In this document: one piece after another, positions 42,180-50,561 of the stretch
Position numbering within the stretch: position 1 is the stretch's first letter
Layout: each line of letters opens with the position of its first letter
Assembly: GCA_934777435.1 (NCBI GenBank)
Contig: CAKVNK010000001.1
Coordinates: forward strand, 186,001-250,000
Source: an uncultured Clostridia bacterium
GTDB taxonomy: Bacteria; Bacillota; Clostridia; Christensenellales; UBA1242
DNA: 64,000 nt
Direction: 5' to 3'
The notes under the pieces: model-generated
The model's input: the letters and a program-made list of their open reading frames with translations, nothing else
Databases searched by the model: none
What the model was told of the DNA's origin: nothing
Made by a program: the position numbers and the translations under genes

Positions 42180-43136
42180 TTAGAAGGTAATTGCTTCACT
42201 GAATTCATTTGAATAAATAAATGTGTAACCTGTTGCTGTTTTTTCAGCATCAAATGTATCTGTAACGCCATTGATTGTGTAACTTACAGTAAATAAATTG
42301 TCAGCATTACCCTTTGTGATTTTATATGTTGTTTTTTCAAGCATGCCAGTTGTTTTATCTTTTAATTTGAATTCAAGTTCAATTTTATTGTTTTCAAATT
42401 CGATTTCAGTTTCCAAGTCTAAAACTTTTAAGCCGTTTTTGTAAACATTGTATTCATATTCAAGTTCTGTTTCACCGTCTTCAACTTCAACAGATTGTTC
42501 AATAACAACATAGTTATCTGAATTTTCTCTGCTTTTTGTTATAAATTCGATTGAAGATTCTTTTTCGTTACCCTCTTGTTCAAATTCACGTTTACCTGTC
42601 ATATCAAAACGAGATTCGCCAACAGCCATAACGCCTTCAAGTGTGGTTGAAACTTCAACTTCTTCTTTTTCGTCTTCTATTTTACGTTCAGTTTTTGTTT
42701 CAATTTCGTTGTAATACATTTTAAATGTTTCGTTCAAACCTGGAAGGCTGATTTCCATAACAAATGTATAATTTGCAAATTCTGCAGTTGCACTTTGATT
42801 TTTAGTTGTTGTTTGTGCAATGTTACCACTTTCGACAACTGAATCGAACAATTCCAAACAATCTTTAATATTTTCAATGTTACTGTCAGTCAAACCTGCT
42901 GGACGTGTTGTGCTTTCCATTGTTGAATCTAAATATCTAATAGCTGTATTTTGAGTATCTGTTTTAACTTCTTCCAAGTGCATCAAATAGTTAACGCTAG
43001 ATACTGCTGAAATTGCATACACATCTTTTGCATTAATGTCAAATGGCTTATCCTTTTTGCAACCAACAAAGCACAAAGCCAATGGTGCGATTAAAGCAGA
43101 CGCTGTTAAAACTGATAATATTTTTTTACCTTTCAT
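42180..43136 (-). CDS. Predicted lipoprotein, unknown
   Basis: A 318-residue secreted protein. The N-terminus KGKKILSVLTASALIAPLAL followed by CFVGC is a lipoprotein signal peptide; the cysteine at residue 26 would be lipidated (lipobox FVGC is unusual at the -3 position). The mature part is acidic, with beta-rich repeats of charged strands (EVEDGETELEYEYNVYKNGL), and probably faces the outside of the cell membrane. I do not recognise the domain. GGGGGA precedes the ATG, and a perfect palindrome lies in the upstream region. Confidence 0.75.
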   Translation of the reverse strand: MKGKKILSVLTASALIAPLALCFVGCKKDKPFDINAKDVYAISAVSSVNYLMHLEEVKTDTQNTAIRYLDSTMESTTRPAGLTDSNIENIKDCLELFDSVVESGNIAQTTTKNQSATAEFANYTFVMEISLPGLNETFKMYYNEIETKTERKIEDEKEEVEVSTTLEGVMAVGESRFDMTGKREFEQEGNEKESSIEFITKSRENSDNYVVIEQSVEVEDGETELEYEYNVYKNGLKVLDLETEIEFENNKIELEFKLKDKTTGMLEKTTYKITKGNADNLFTVSYTINGVTDTFDAEKTATGYTFIYSNEFSEAITF

Positions 43137-43384
43137 TATTCCCCCAAAAAAATTAAATTTATAGTCGCAAACTATGTGTTTATAAACTTATTGACCTAAA
43201 ACCATATAGTTATAAACTATATTATTAGGATAACTTAACGATTATCAACTTGTCAACCAAAATCAAACAGCAATTTTTGACGAAAATTTACATAAAATAA
43301 AATTTTAGCAACTTAACAATCTTTTGTATTGTGATTTTTATAGTTTCGCATTTTAAAATATTGATTATTTTGTGTTTAAAACGC
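43137..43384. other. Upstream region of the lipoprotein gene with palindrome
   Basis: No gene. Contains a perfect inverted repeat ATATAGTT-ATA-AACTATAT (43204-43222), 68 nt before the lipoprotein start, and TTGACA on the minus strand (43248-43253 region) without a good -10 box. The palindrome is a candidate operator; a half-site-like AAACTATGTG occurs nearer the gene. Confidence 0.4.
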
Positions 43385-43414
43385 AAAAAATCTCTCTATT
43401 GCAAGAGATTTTTT
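43385..43414 (-). terminator. Terminator of ppdK region
   Basis: Stem AAAAAATCTC/GAGATTTTTT (43385-43394 with 43405-43414), 10-nt loop. It lies 27 nt beyond the duplicated ppdK tail rather than directly after the functional ppdK stop. Confidence 0.85.
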
Positions 43415-43440
43415 GTTTACTATTAATTTGTTGTCAAATA

Positions 43441-43473
43441 TTAGTTCCTTGGGAATTTAATATTTGCTTGAGC
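43441..43473 (-). repeat. Duplicated 3-prime end of ppdK (copy of 43604-43636)
   Basis: 33 nt identical at 30 positions to the 3-prime end of ppdK at 43604-43636. Both copies encode AQANIKFPRN and a TAA stop; the three differences are all in third codon positions and silent. The copy has no gene body attached. It lies next to the terminator that presumably once followed the gene end. Looks like a direct repeat made by insertion at a gene 3-prime end or by a partial tandem duplication. Confidence 0.8.
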
Positions 43474-43603
43474 GACAGCACGTCGCAATTTTCGCTTTAT
43501 CTCATTTGCAAACAAGTTGCAAATTTTAATTTTTGCTCTATTGCTCCTTTTCCCTTCCACAAACTAGTTGTGGCGGGAACCCTTTTATAGACTCTTGCCT
43601 AAA
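43472..43603 (-). repeat. Hairpin-rich insert between the two ppdK ends
   Basis: Three inverted repeats, each with a 5-nt loop: GCGAC-AGCAC-GTCGC (43472-43486), ATTTGCAA-ACAAG-TTGCAAAT (43504-43524) and CCACAA-ACTAG-TTGTGG (43557-43573) with a flanking TTCCC/GGGAA pair (43550-43579). No coding frame. It is richer in G and C than other spacers here. Could be a palindromic repeat element of this genome; other copies cannot be searched here. Confidence 0.6.
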
Positions 43604-46246
43604 TTAATTTCTTGGGAATTTAATGTTTGCTTGAGCAGCTGCGAGTCTAGCGATTGGAACGCGGTATGGTGAGCAACTTACATAGTCAAGACCAATTTTA
43701 TGGCAGAATTCAATACTTGATGGGTCACCACCGTGCTCACCACAAATACCTGTGTGAAGTGTTGGGTTGGTTGATTTACCAAGACGAATACTCATTTCCA
43801 TAAGTTTGCCTACACCATTTGTGTCAAGACGAGCAAATGGATCACTTTCATAAATCTTGTTAGCGTAGTATGATGGCAAGAACTTGCCAGCATCGTCACG
43901 GCTAAAACCAAATGTCATTTGTGTTAAATCGTTTGTACCAAAGCAGAAGAAATCAGCATTTTTAGCAATTTCGTCAGCGGTTAATGCTGCACGTGGAATT
44001 TCAATCATTGTGCCAACTTCATATTTAAGGTTAGATTTAGCATCAGCAATAACTTTATCTGCTGTGTCAACCACAATACGTTTAACATATTGAAGTTCTT
44101 TAACTTCGCCGATAAGTGGAATCATAATTTCTGGAACAACTTTCCAGTCTGGATGACGATTTTGAACAGCAATAGCAGCCTTAATAACTGCTTTTGTTTG
44201 CATAACTGCAATTTCTGGGTAAGTAACTGCCAAACGGCAACCACGGTGACCCATCATTGGGTTAAACTCATGCAAATCTGCAATAAGTTGTTTAATTTGA
44301 GCAACTGTTTTGCCTTGTGTTTTTGCAAGGGCTTCAATATCTTCTTCACTTGTTGGAACAAATTCGTGAAGAGGTGGATCCAAGAAACGAATTGTAACAG
44401 GTTGACCTTTAAGTGCTTCCATTAAGCCTTCAAAGTCAGCTTGTTGCATAGGTTCAATTTTTGAAAGTGCGTGTTCACGTTCTTCAACAGTGTCAGCACA
44501 AATCATTTCACGGAACGCACCGATACGTGCTGGGTCAAAGAACATATGTTCAGTACGGCACAAACCAATACCTTGAGCACCAAGTTCAGCAGCACGTTGT
44601 GCATCTTTTGGAGTGTCGGCATTTGTTTTTACGCCAAGTGCTTTATATTTATCTGCCAAACGCATAATACGGCCGAAATAACCGCTGTTAGGGTCAGCAG
44701 GAACAGTTTTAATAATGCAATCATAAATTTTGCCGGTTGTACCGTCAAGTGACAAACCATCACCTTCGTGGAAAACTTTACCAGCAAGTGTGAAGCATTT
44801 ATTTTCTTCGTCCATTTTAATATCGCCACAACCTGAAACGCAGCATGTACCCATACCACGTGCAACAACGGCAGCGTGAGATGTTTGACCACCACGAACA
44901 GTTAAGATACCTTGGCTGAATTTCATACCTTCAATATCTTCTGGGCTGGTTTCCAAACGAACAAGCACAACTTTCTTGCCTGCTTTACCTTCTCTAACTG
45001 CGTCTTCAGCGGTGAAAACGATTGTACCAGCAGCAGCACCTGGGCTTGCAGCGATACCTTTACCAACAACATTGTATTTGTCAGCATTTTTAAGTGCTTC
45101 TGCATCAAATTGTGGGTGCAAAAGCATATCAAGAGATTTAGCATCAATTTGCATTAATGCTTCTTTTTCACTAATCATACCCTCATCAATCAAATCACAA
45201 GCGATTTTAATTGCAGCGGCAGCAGTACGTTTGCCGTTACGGGTTTGAAGCATATAAAGTTTTTTATCTTCGATTGTGAATTCCATATCTTGCATATCAC
45301 GATAGTGATGTTCAAGAGTGTCACAAATTTGTTTGAATTGTTCATAGCACTCTGGCAAAATTTCTGCCATTTTACTGATAGGCATTGGGGTGCGAACGCC
45401 CGCAACAACGTCTTCACCTTGTGCGTTCATCAAAAATTCACCCATCAAGCCTTTTTCACCTGTGGCTGGGTTACGTGTGAACGCAACACCTGTGCCAGAT
45501 GTTTCACCCATATTACCAAATGCCATCATTTGAACGTTAACCGCTGTACCCCAACTATATGGAATATCGTGGTCCATACGATAGATGTTAGCACGTGGGT
45601 TATCCCAACTGCGGAATACGGCTTTGATCGCTTCAAAAAGTTGTTCTTTAGGGTCAACTGGGAAGTCTTTACCTAATTGTTTTTTGTATTCTGCTTTAAA
45701 TTCATTAGCAAGTTCTTTTAAATCTTCAGCACTCATGTCAAGGTCGCTTGTGTAACCTTTACGTTCTTTAAGTTGGTCGATAAGTTTTTCAAAATATTTT
45801 TTACCAACTTCCATAACAACATCACTGAACATTTGAATAAATCTGCGGTAGCAGTCATATGCCCAACGTGGGTTTCCACTTTTACGTGATAGAGTTTCAA
45901 CAACTTCGTCATTTAAACCAAGGTTCAAAATTGTGTCCATCATACCAGGCATTGAAGCCCTAGCACCTGAACGAACTGATACCAACAATGGATTTTCTTT
46001 ATCACCAAATTTTTTGCCTGTGATCTTTTCCATTTTGGCAATGTATTCCATAATTTCTGCTTGAATACCAGCATTGATTTGCCTGCCGTCTTCATAGTAT
46101 TGTGTGCAGGCTTCAGTTGAAATTGTAAAGCCTTGTGGGACTGGCAAACCAATTTTTGTCATTTCAGCAAGGTTGGCACCTTTACCGCCAAGCAATTCAC
46201 GCATTGAGGCGTCACCTTCACTGAATAAGTAAACGTACTTTTTCAT
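43604..46246 (-). CDS. ppdK: Pyruvate, phosphate dikinase
   Basis: PPDK interconverts pyruvate, ATP and phosphate with phosphoenolpyruvate, AMP and pyrophosphate; in anaerobes it often runs glycolytically. The 880-residue protein has the ATP-grasp domain (LLGGKGANLAEM near residue 19), the phosphohistidine motif GGQTSHAAVVARGMG (about 453-467) and the PEP-binding barrel with GLCRTEHMFF and TGICGEHGGD. AAAGGAG precedes the ATG. Its promoter overlaps the terminator of the gene upstream, and its 3-prime end is duplicated downstream. Confidence 0.98.
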   Translation of the reverse strand: MKKYVYLFSEGDASMRELLGGKGANLAEMTKIGLPVPQGFTISTEACTQYYEDGRQINAGIQAEIMEYIAKMEKITGKKFGDKENPLLVSVRSGARASMPGMMDTILNLGLNDEVVETLSRKSGNPRWAYDCYRRFIQMFSDVVMEVGKKYFEKLIDQLKERKGYTSDLDMSAEDLKELANEFKAEYKKQLGKDFPVDPKEQLFEAIKAVFRSWDNPRANIYRMDHDIPYSWGTAVNVQMMAFGNMGETSGTGVAFTRNPATGEKGLMGEFLMNAQGEDVVAGVRTPMPISKMAEILPECYEQFKQICDTLEHHYRDMQDMEFTIEDKKLYMLQTRNGKRTAAAAIKIACDLIDEGMISEKEALMQIDAKSLDMLLHPQFDAEALKNADKYNVVGKGIAASPGAAAGTIVFTAEDAVREGKAGKKVVLVRLETSPEDIEGMKFSQGILTVRGGQTSHAAVVARGMGTCCVSGCGDIKMDEENKCFTLAGKVFHEGDGLSLDGTTGKIYDCIIKTVPADPNSGYFGRIMRLADKYKALGVKTNADTPKDAQRAAELGAQGIGLCRTEHMFFDPARIGAFREMICADTVEEREHALSKIEPMQQADFEGLMEALKGQPVTIRFLDPPLHEFVPTSEEDIEALAKTQGKTVAQIKQLIADLHEFNPMMGHRGCRLAVTYPEIAVMQTKAVIKAAIAVQNRHPDWKVVPEIMIPLIGEVKELQYVKRIVVDTADKVIADAKSNLKYEVGTMIEIPRAALTADEIAKNADFFCFGTNDLTQMTFGFSRDDAGKFLPSYYANKIYESDPFARLDTNGVGKLMEMSIRLGKSTNPTLHTGICGEHGGDPSSIEFCHKIGLDYVSCSPYRVPIARLAAAQANIKFPRN

Positions 46247-46273
46247 AAATCTCCTTTTAAATTTTACCGGATT

Positions 46274-46303
46274 ATTTTATCAAAAGCACAACAAAAAAAG
46301 CAA
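46274..46303 (-). promoter_or_regulatory. Promoter of ppdK
   Basis: Minus strand TTGCTT (46298-46303), 18 nt, TAAAAT (46274-46279). The -35 box is formed by the base of the preceding terminator stem and its U-tract. Confidence 0.5.
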
Positions 46304-46345
46304 CTGATTTAATAAAGTTTTAAAACTTTAATTAAACACAGCCAC
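46293..46345 (-). terminator. Terminator of the YwaF-type pair (repeat copy A)
   Basis: Contains the 16-nt perfect palindrome AAAGTTTTAAAACTTT (46314-46329) extended by AT pairs, then TTGCTTTTTTTG on the minus strand. Related in sequence to the hairpin at 48008-48059. Confidence 0.7.
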
Positions 46346-46393
46346 TTTTTATTTATTTCAACATACAAATTGCTTTTTCTATTTAATAAATAG

Positions 46394-47203
46394 TTATTTA
46401 TTTTCTGTTTCAGTTTCGGCTTTTTCTTCCATATTTAAATTTGTTTTATTTTTTGAAATTTTTGCTGAAATCTTTTTCACAACAAAATCAATCAAGAAAA
46501 TTATTGCACACATAGCAAAAACAGCAGTAAATGTGCATAATGGCATTAAACCTTTTGGAATAAATGGAAAGGTTGAACCTGTGATAAAGAACCAATCATA
46601 GTGATGTCCGTCTGGGATACCGTTGTATGCAAAATTACCTAATGATGCCCATGCAACCATCACAACCAAACCAACTGCTTCTTGCCAAATATCTTTCCAT
46701 TTAAACTCTGCTTGTTTAAGTGAAACGCTAAGCAACCCCCAAGCAAAAACAAGCCCGTGGAAAACAAATGTTTGAACAACTTTATAGCACCATGGTGTTA
46801 CCCCACCCAATGCTGAACCTGGATATGTAATGTACATCAAAGAAGACACAATGGCAAAGCATGTGATAACATTTTTTATAGGTTTAAACTTTTTGTTGAA
46901 TTGAACAAAAGGTATAAATATGCTTGTAAGTGTGCAAATATGAAAAGGTAATTTATCAATATCAATCTTACCTTGAGAAAATGGCATAATAAAGAAATCA
47001 AGCAGATATGTGCCGATAATTAAATATGCAAGCACATTTAATGTTGTTTGTTTGGCTTTATCTGATTTATGCCTAAGAATAAAATGTGCACCTATTGTCA
47101 AACCTATAATTAAAACAATGTACAATATATGCCATATTGAAAACAATGTTATTTCAATCTTTCCCGATGATGAGCCAAACAATTTTGTTAAGAATTCTGC
47201 CAT
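46394..47203 (-). CDS. YwaF/TMEM164-type integral membrane protein (first of pair)
   Basis: A 269-residue protein with about six to seven hydrophobic helices. The pattern WHILYIVLIIGLTIGAHFIL near residue 23 and DKLPFHICTLTSIFIPFVQF near residue 83 matches the YwaF (TIGR02206) family, related to the TMEM164 acyltransferase fold; no function is established in bacteria. The C-terminus is a charged tail. AAGGAGAA precedes the ATG. It lies 3 nt downstream of a paralogue, so the two form one transcript and perhaps a heteromer. Confidence 0.72.
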   Translation of the reverse strand: MAEFLTKLFGSSSGKIEITLFSIWHILYIVLIIGLTIGAHFILRHKSDKAKQTTLNVLAYLIIGTYLLDFFIMPFSQGKIDIDKLPFHICTLTSIFIPFVQFNKKFKPIKNVITCFAIVSSLMYITYPGSALGGVTPWCYKVVQTFVFHGLVFAWGLLSVSLKQAEFKWKDIWQEAVGLVVMVAWASLGNFAYNGIPDGHHYDWFFITGSTFPFIPKGLMPLCTFTAVFAMCAIIFLIDFVVKKISAKISKNKTNLNMEEKAETETENK

Positions 47204-47206
47204 AAA

Positions 47207-47980
47207 TTATTCTCCTTCCTTATTCTCTATATTCTGATTTTTCTTTTTAAATTTTGAATACCACCTATCTTGTTTTGGCAGTGCAATTTGTTCAACAATT
47301 ACACCAATTAAGAAAACAATAATCAAGCTTATAATACCTATAACAAATGTATTAAGCCATGGTAAATTTGGAACAGGGTTGCTTAGTAAATACATACAAT
47401 TTGGTGGTGTTAATTTAAACATTTTATACAAGCCGATTATTATTCCGCCGTCAACAAGCAAAAACAAAAGCCCAAACAGAACACTAATTGTATTTTTAAC
47501 ACGAATTTTTATATACCCACCAACCAAGAGATACACGCAGCCAACAAGCATTGTTGAGTGTGACAACATGCCTTTTAAGACGTCCCAATCAGCAAAAGTT
47601 GGATTGTTTGCATAAATTTCATTTAGCATTATGCCAACAACTGCACCAACAATGCCTAAATAAAATGTAAATTCAGCAATAATTGAAAACACTTTGGAGT
47701 TTTTATTTTTCCAAAACGCAGAAATAACTAATAACCACATTGCCACATTACATGGATAAATTGGCAACAACATCGGGGCTTCAACGACTGCAGTTCCCGT
47801 TTTAAAATAGTCCACATACAAACTTGAAAAATGAATAATAACGGTTAAAACTGCAAAAATTTGTAGCACCAAATCTTTATACTTTTGTTGTTTTACAAAA
47901 AATTTAAACAAAATAAGCAAAAGAATAACAATTATGCTAGAAATCACCATGTAAAGAATATGTTGTGTATCAAATAGCAT
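47207..47980 (-). CDS. YwaF/TMEM164-type integral membrane protein (second of pair)
   Basis: A 257-residue paralogue of the next gene, with the same topology: FDTQHILYMVISSIIVILLL at the start and APMLLPIYPCNVAMWLLVIS in the middle. The His of QHILY and a polar pair in the third helix correspond to the conserved YwaF positions; here PCN replaces PFH. There is no clear Shine-Dalgarno sequence. It follows the terminator-type repeat B, so it starts a two-gene unit. Substrate or role unknown. Confidence 0.68.
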   Translation of the reverse strand: MLFDTQHILYMVISSIIVILLLILFKFFVKQQKYKDLVLQIFAVLTVIIHFSSLYVDYFKTGTAVVEAPMLLPIYPCNVAMWLLVISAFWKNKNSKVFSIIAEFTFYLGIVGAVVGIMLNEIYANNPTFADWDVLKGMLSHSTMLVGCVYLLVGGYIKIRVKNTISVLFGLLFLLVDGGIIIGLYKMFKLTPPNCMYLLSNPVPNLPWLNTFVIGIISLIIVFLIGVIVEQIALPKQDRWYSKFKKKNQNIENKEGE

Positions 47981-48007
47981 TTATAAAAAGAAAGTATCAT
48001 TATTTCG

Positions 48008-48059
48008 ACAAAAAGGCAACTATTTTGATAAAGTTTTGAAACTTTAATAAACAGTTGCC
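48008..48059 (-). terminator. Terminator of the WG-repeat gene (repeat copy B)
   Basis: Stem GGCAACT/AGTTGCC (48015-48021 with 48053-48059) enclosing AAAGTTTT-GAAACTTT, followed on the minus strand by TTTTTG. Clearly related to the hairpin at 46293-46345. Confidence 0.8.
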
Positions 48060-48153
48060 GTTGCCTAATTTATTTATTCAATTTTTTAATTCCAAATTTA
48101 AATGTTTAATATAAAATTCGGTTTTTAGTAATCGTAACTATTAATCTTATAGA

Positions 48154-49425
48154 TTAGTTGTTATTTACAATTTCATCTTCTGGCACAGTGTCAACAATTT
48201 CTTTAACTTCTGTTCCGTCTGCCAATTCTTCATCTGGGTTGAATTCTGGAACAACAATTTCGTCAACAACTTCATCGTTTAATTCTGAATTTGGTGTTGT
48301 GGCTTCTGTTGTGTCTGCTTCTGGAGAATCTGCATCATTTTCGTCCATAACATTTAAAATTTCATAGTCTGGTTCTGTTTCGCCTTGTTTTGAAGTTTTG
48401 ATTTCAGTAACACAATCTTCACGAAGTTGAGTTGTACGATATTCTTTTTGTTTTTGTTTTGTAAGGTATGCAAAGTATGCAACACGTGCATCAGCCATTT
48501 TCTTCATTTCCAAGTTAAATTCACGGATAAGTCTATCTTTTGCTGCTTGTGATTTGATTTCAGCGGCTTTTTTGCTGTAAACCATTTTAATGTAGTCCAA
48601 ATTGATTTGATATTCAGTGTCTGTTTCACCTAAATATGATAACAATTCACATGGAACGATTGTTCTATCGTTTGTGTCAACATAACCGATTCTGTTATTC
48701 AAAACAACACATGCGATTTCATCTTCAACATATCTAACTTCATCATAACGGCAAGCAATAACTTTTTGACCTAATTTGTTGATAACACCTGTTTTGCCAT
48801 TTTGTTTAACAACAGCATAACCATTTGTAAATGTACCTGCAGTTGAATATTTGAAAGGTATAACTTCTTTGCCTTCCAAGTTAATGTAACCCCATTTTGA
48901 GCCTTTTAAAACAGGAATTAAACCTTCGCCGATTTTGCCAACTTGGTCGAATTCAAGGCCACCGATAATTTGACCGTTGTCGTCAACATATGCAGATTTG
49001 TCACGGTGCATTATCATTGCATAACCATCTTGAAAGTTTGAAATGTAGTCATATTTAACAGGGATAAGTGTTTGAAGTGTATAACGGTCTAAATAACCTG
49101 TCATATCATCTTTTGAAACACGTGCCAAATGATTGTATTGGAACGCTTCTGCCTTATCAAAGATAAAGTCAACAACTTGTTTACCTTCAATGGTGATATA
49201 GCCTGCTTTGCCGTCTTTTGTAACGCCAACTGTATTGTCGCTATAACTTGTGATTTCGTAGTCTTGCAACAACATGATTAACTTACGTGTTGTGCCGTCC
49301 AACAAACCATATTTGCCGTCTTTTGACACAATGTATACGTTTTCAGTATCTGACAATTCTTCAGTGTCAAAATAACCTTGGGCAAATTTTTTTCTTTTTA
49401 AAATGCATTTGCTTATTAAATTCAT
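48154..49425 (-). CDS. WG-repeat protein
   Basis: A 423-residue protein made mostly of WG-type beta repeats (e.g. KDGKYGLLDGTTRKLIML, KGSKWGYINLEGKEVIPF, QNGKTGVINKLGQKVIACRY), about seven to eight units over residues 30-250. They are followed by a helical segment and an acidic tail rich in Glu, Asp and Thr (about 340-423). No signal peptide, so a cytoplasmic scaffold is likely; the partner is unknown. AAGGAG precedes the ATG. Confidence 0.85.
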   Translation of the reverse strand: MNLISKCILKRKKFAQGYFDTEELSDTENVYIVSKDGKYGLLDGTTRKLIMLLQDYEITSYSDNTVGVTKDGKAGYITIEGKQVVDFIFDKAEAFQYNHLARVSKDDMTGYLDRYTLQTLIPVKYDYISNFQDGYAMIMHRDKSAYVDDNGQIIGGLEFDQVGKIGEGLIPVLKGSKWGYINLEGKEVIPFKYSTAGTFTNGYAVVKQNGKTGVINKLGQKVIACRYDEVRYVEDEIACVVLNNRIGYVDTNDRTIVPCELLSYLGETDTEYQINLDYIKMVYSKKAAEIKSQAAKDRLIREFNLEMKKMADARVAYFAYLTKQKQKEYRTTQLREDCVTEIKTSKQGETEPDYEILNVMDENDADSPEADTTEATTPNSELNDEVVDEIVVPEFNPDEELADGTEVKEIVDTVPEDEIVNNN

Positions 49426-49449
49426 AAAAACTCCTTAAACTGCTGATAT

Positions 49450-49476
49450 ATTATATTATAATTTGCATTTTGTCAA
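49450..49476 (-). promoter_or_regulatory. Promoter of the WG-repeat gene
   Basis: Minus strand TTGACA (49471-49476) with TATAAT at 15 nt (49450-49455); an overlapping TAATAT at 17 nt is an alternative. Confidence 0.5.
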
Positions 49477-49614
49477 TATCAAAATATTAAGTTTTTAAAT
49501 AAAATAAGCAAATTTTTTATGCTTGTGGTTAAATTTTTGGTTTGTTAAAATTTTAATTAACAAAAACCATAAAATTGTTAAAAAAAATACAGCCCCATTA
49601 ATTTGAAACTGTAG

Positions 49615-50298
49615 TTAAATAAATTCAAAAGTGCGTATTTCTGCATTAAACTTTGCAAGCAAAATTGCATTAAGCAAACGCAATGCTTGCTTTTTTATTG
49701 TGATTGGTGTTTGGCTTGTTTGCTCACCTATTACCCCAGTGCTGACTGATTTTAAATAGTCAAAAACTTTTTTATCAATCTGCATTGTTGCAAAATTTGG
49801 TGTTGAAACAAAGTTGCCTGTTGTGCGGTCTAAATACACATATTTTTGCAAGTCAAAATCAAGTGCCATACCGCAAAATTCAATAAATTTTATGATAAAT
49901 GCTGAAAGGGACGAAAATTCGTCTTTAATTTCAATATCTTTAAGCCCGTTCAAAGCAAGCACAAACAAATCTGGTTCTGGCTTTTCTGCTGGCAAAATGG
50001 TTTTGATTATGTCAAGCAAAATAAAGCCTGCAATGGTCTTATTATAGTCCGCTGTTAAGCCATAAAAACCATCAATAACATTTGTGCTGGTTACAACACG
50101 TGTTGAACCTGTTTGGCTTAAATTAAACTCTGCAAACGTAAAAGGCAAAGCGGAAGATTTCATTTTTGATTTTTCCTTCCTTACTCCCCTAAAATTTGCG
50201 GTTATTATGCCCTGCTCTAAACTAAAAATGGAAGCAAGTTTGTCCGCTTCCTTAATATCGGTTAATTTTAAAATTATTCCTTTAACTTTTGTGTCCAT
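49615..50298 (-). CDS. recO: DNA repair protein RecO
   Basis: RecO works with RecF and RecR to load RecA on gaps. The 227-residue protein has the N-terminal OB fold (TKVKGIILKLTDIKEADKLA, SIFSLEQGIITANFRGVR). The zinc-finger cysteines seen in many RecO proteins are absent. No Shine-Dalgarno sequence; its ATG lies 6 nt beyond the yqzL stop, so translational coupling to yqzL is likely. Order era-yqzL-recO is as in Bacillus. Confidence 0.92.
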   Translation of the reverse strand: MDTKVKGIILKLTDIKEADKLASIFSLEQGIITANFRGVRKEKSKMKSSALPFTFAEFNLSQTGSTRVVTSTNVIDGFYGLTADYNKTIAGFILLDIIKTILPAEKPEPDLFVLALNGLKDIEIKDEFSSLSAFIIKFIEFCGMALDFDLQKYVYLDRTTGNFVSTPNFATMQIDKKVFDYLKSVSTGVIGEQTSQTPITIKKQALRLLNAILLAKFNAEIRTFEFI

Positions 50299-50304
50299 AA
50301 AAAA

Positions 50305-50457
50305 TTATATTGTTAAATTGTCTTCGGCCTGAGCAAGCACTTCCTGCCTTAAATTTTCAGTTTTTTCAGTGTCAACTGCCAGCACATAAAAATAAGGGTT
50401 GCCTGTACGTGTAAAAGACAAATAAAATTTGTTTGCAAGTTCTGTTTTAAATTTCAT
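50305..50457 (-). CDS. yqzL: YqzL-like small protein
   Basis: A 50-residue protein missed by long-ORF searches: it starts MKFKTELANKFYLSFTRTGN and continues PYFYVLAVDTEKTENLRQE. A strong AGGGGGT lies 5 nt before the ATG. The aromatic core (F..SFTRTGNPYFYVL) matches the YqzL family, whose genes sit between era and recO in Firmicutes exactly as here. Function is unknown. Confidence 0.75.
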   Translation of the reverse strand: MKFKTELANKFYLSFTRTGNPYFYVLAVDTEKTENLRQEVLAQAEDNLTI

Positions 50458-50561
50458 TTAAACCCCCTAATTTATTTTATGATTTTTAAGCCCATTTATT
50501 CACTTTTTAATGCTTAAATTTTTGTCAGCAAATATTATATTTAAAGTATGTTTAAACAGCC

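Noticed and set aside
50298..50310. TATAAT just before recO as a promoter for a leaderless recO mRNA
   Set aside because: No -35 box at any acceptable distance; the sequence is the end of the yqzL coding frame, and translational coupling to yqzL is the simpler reading.
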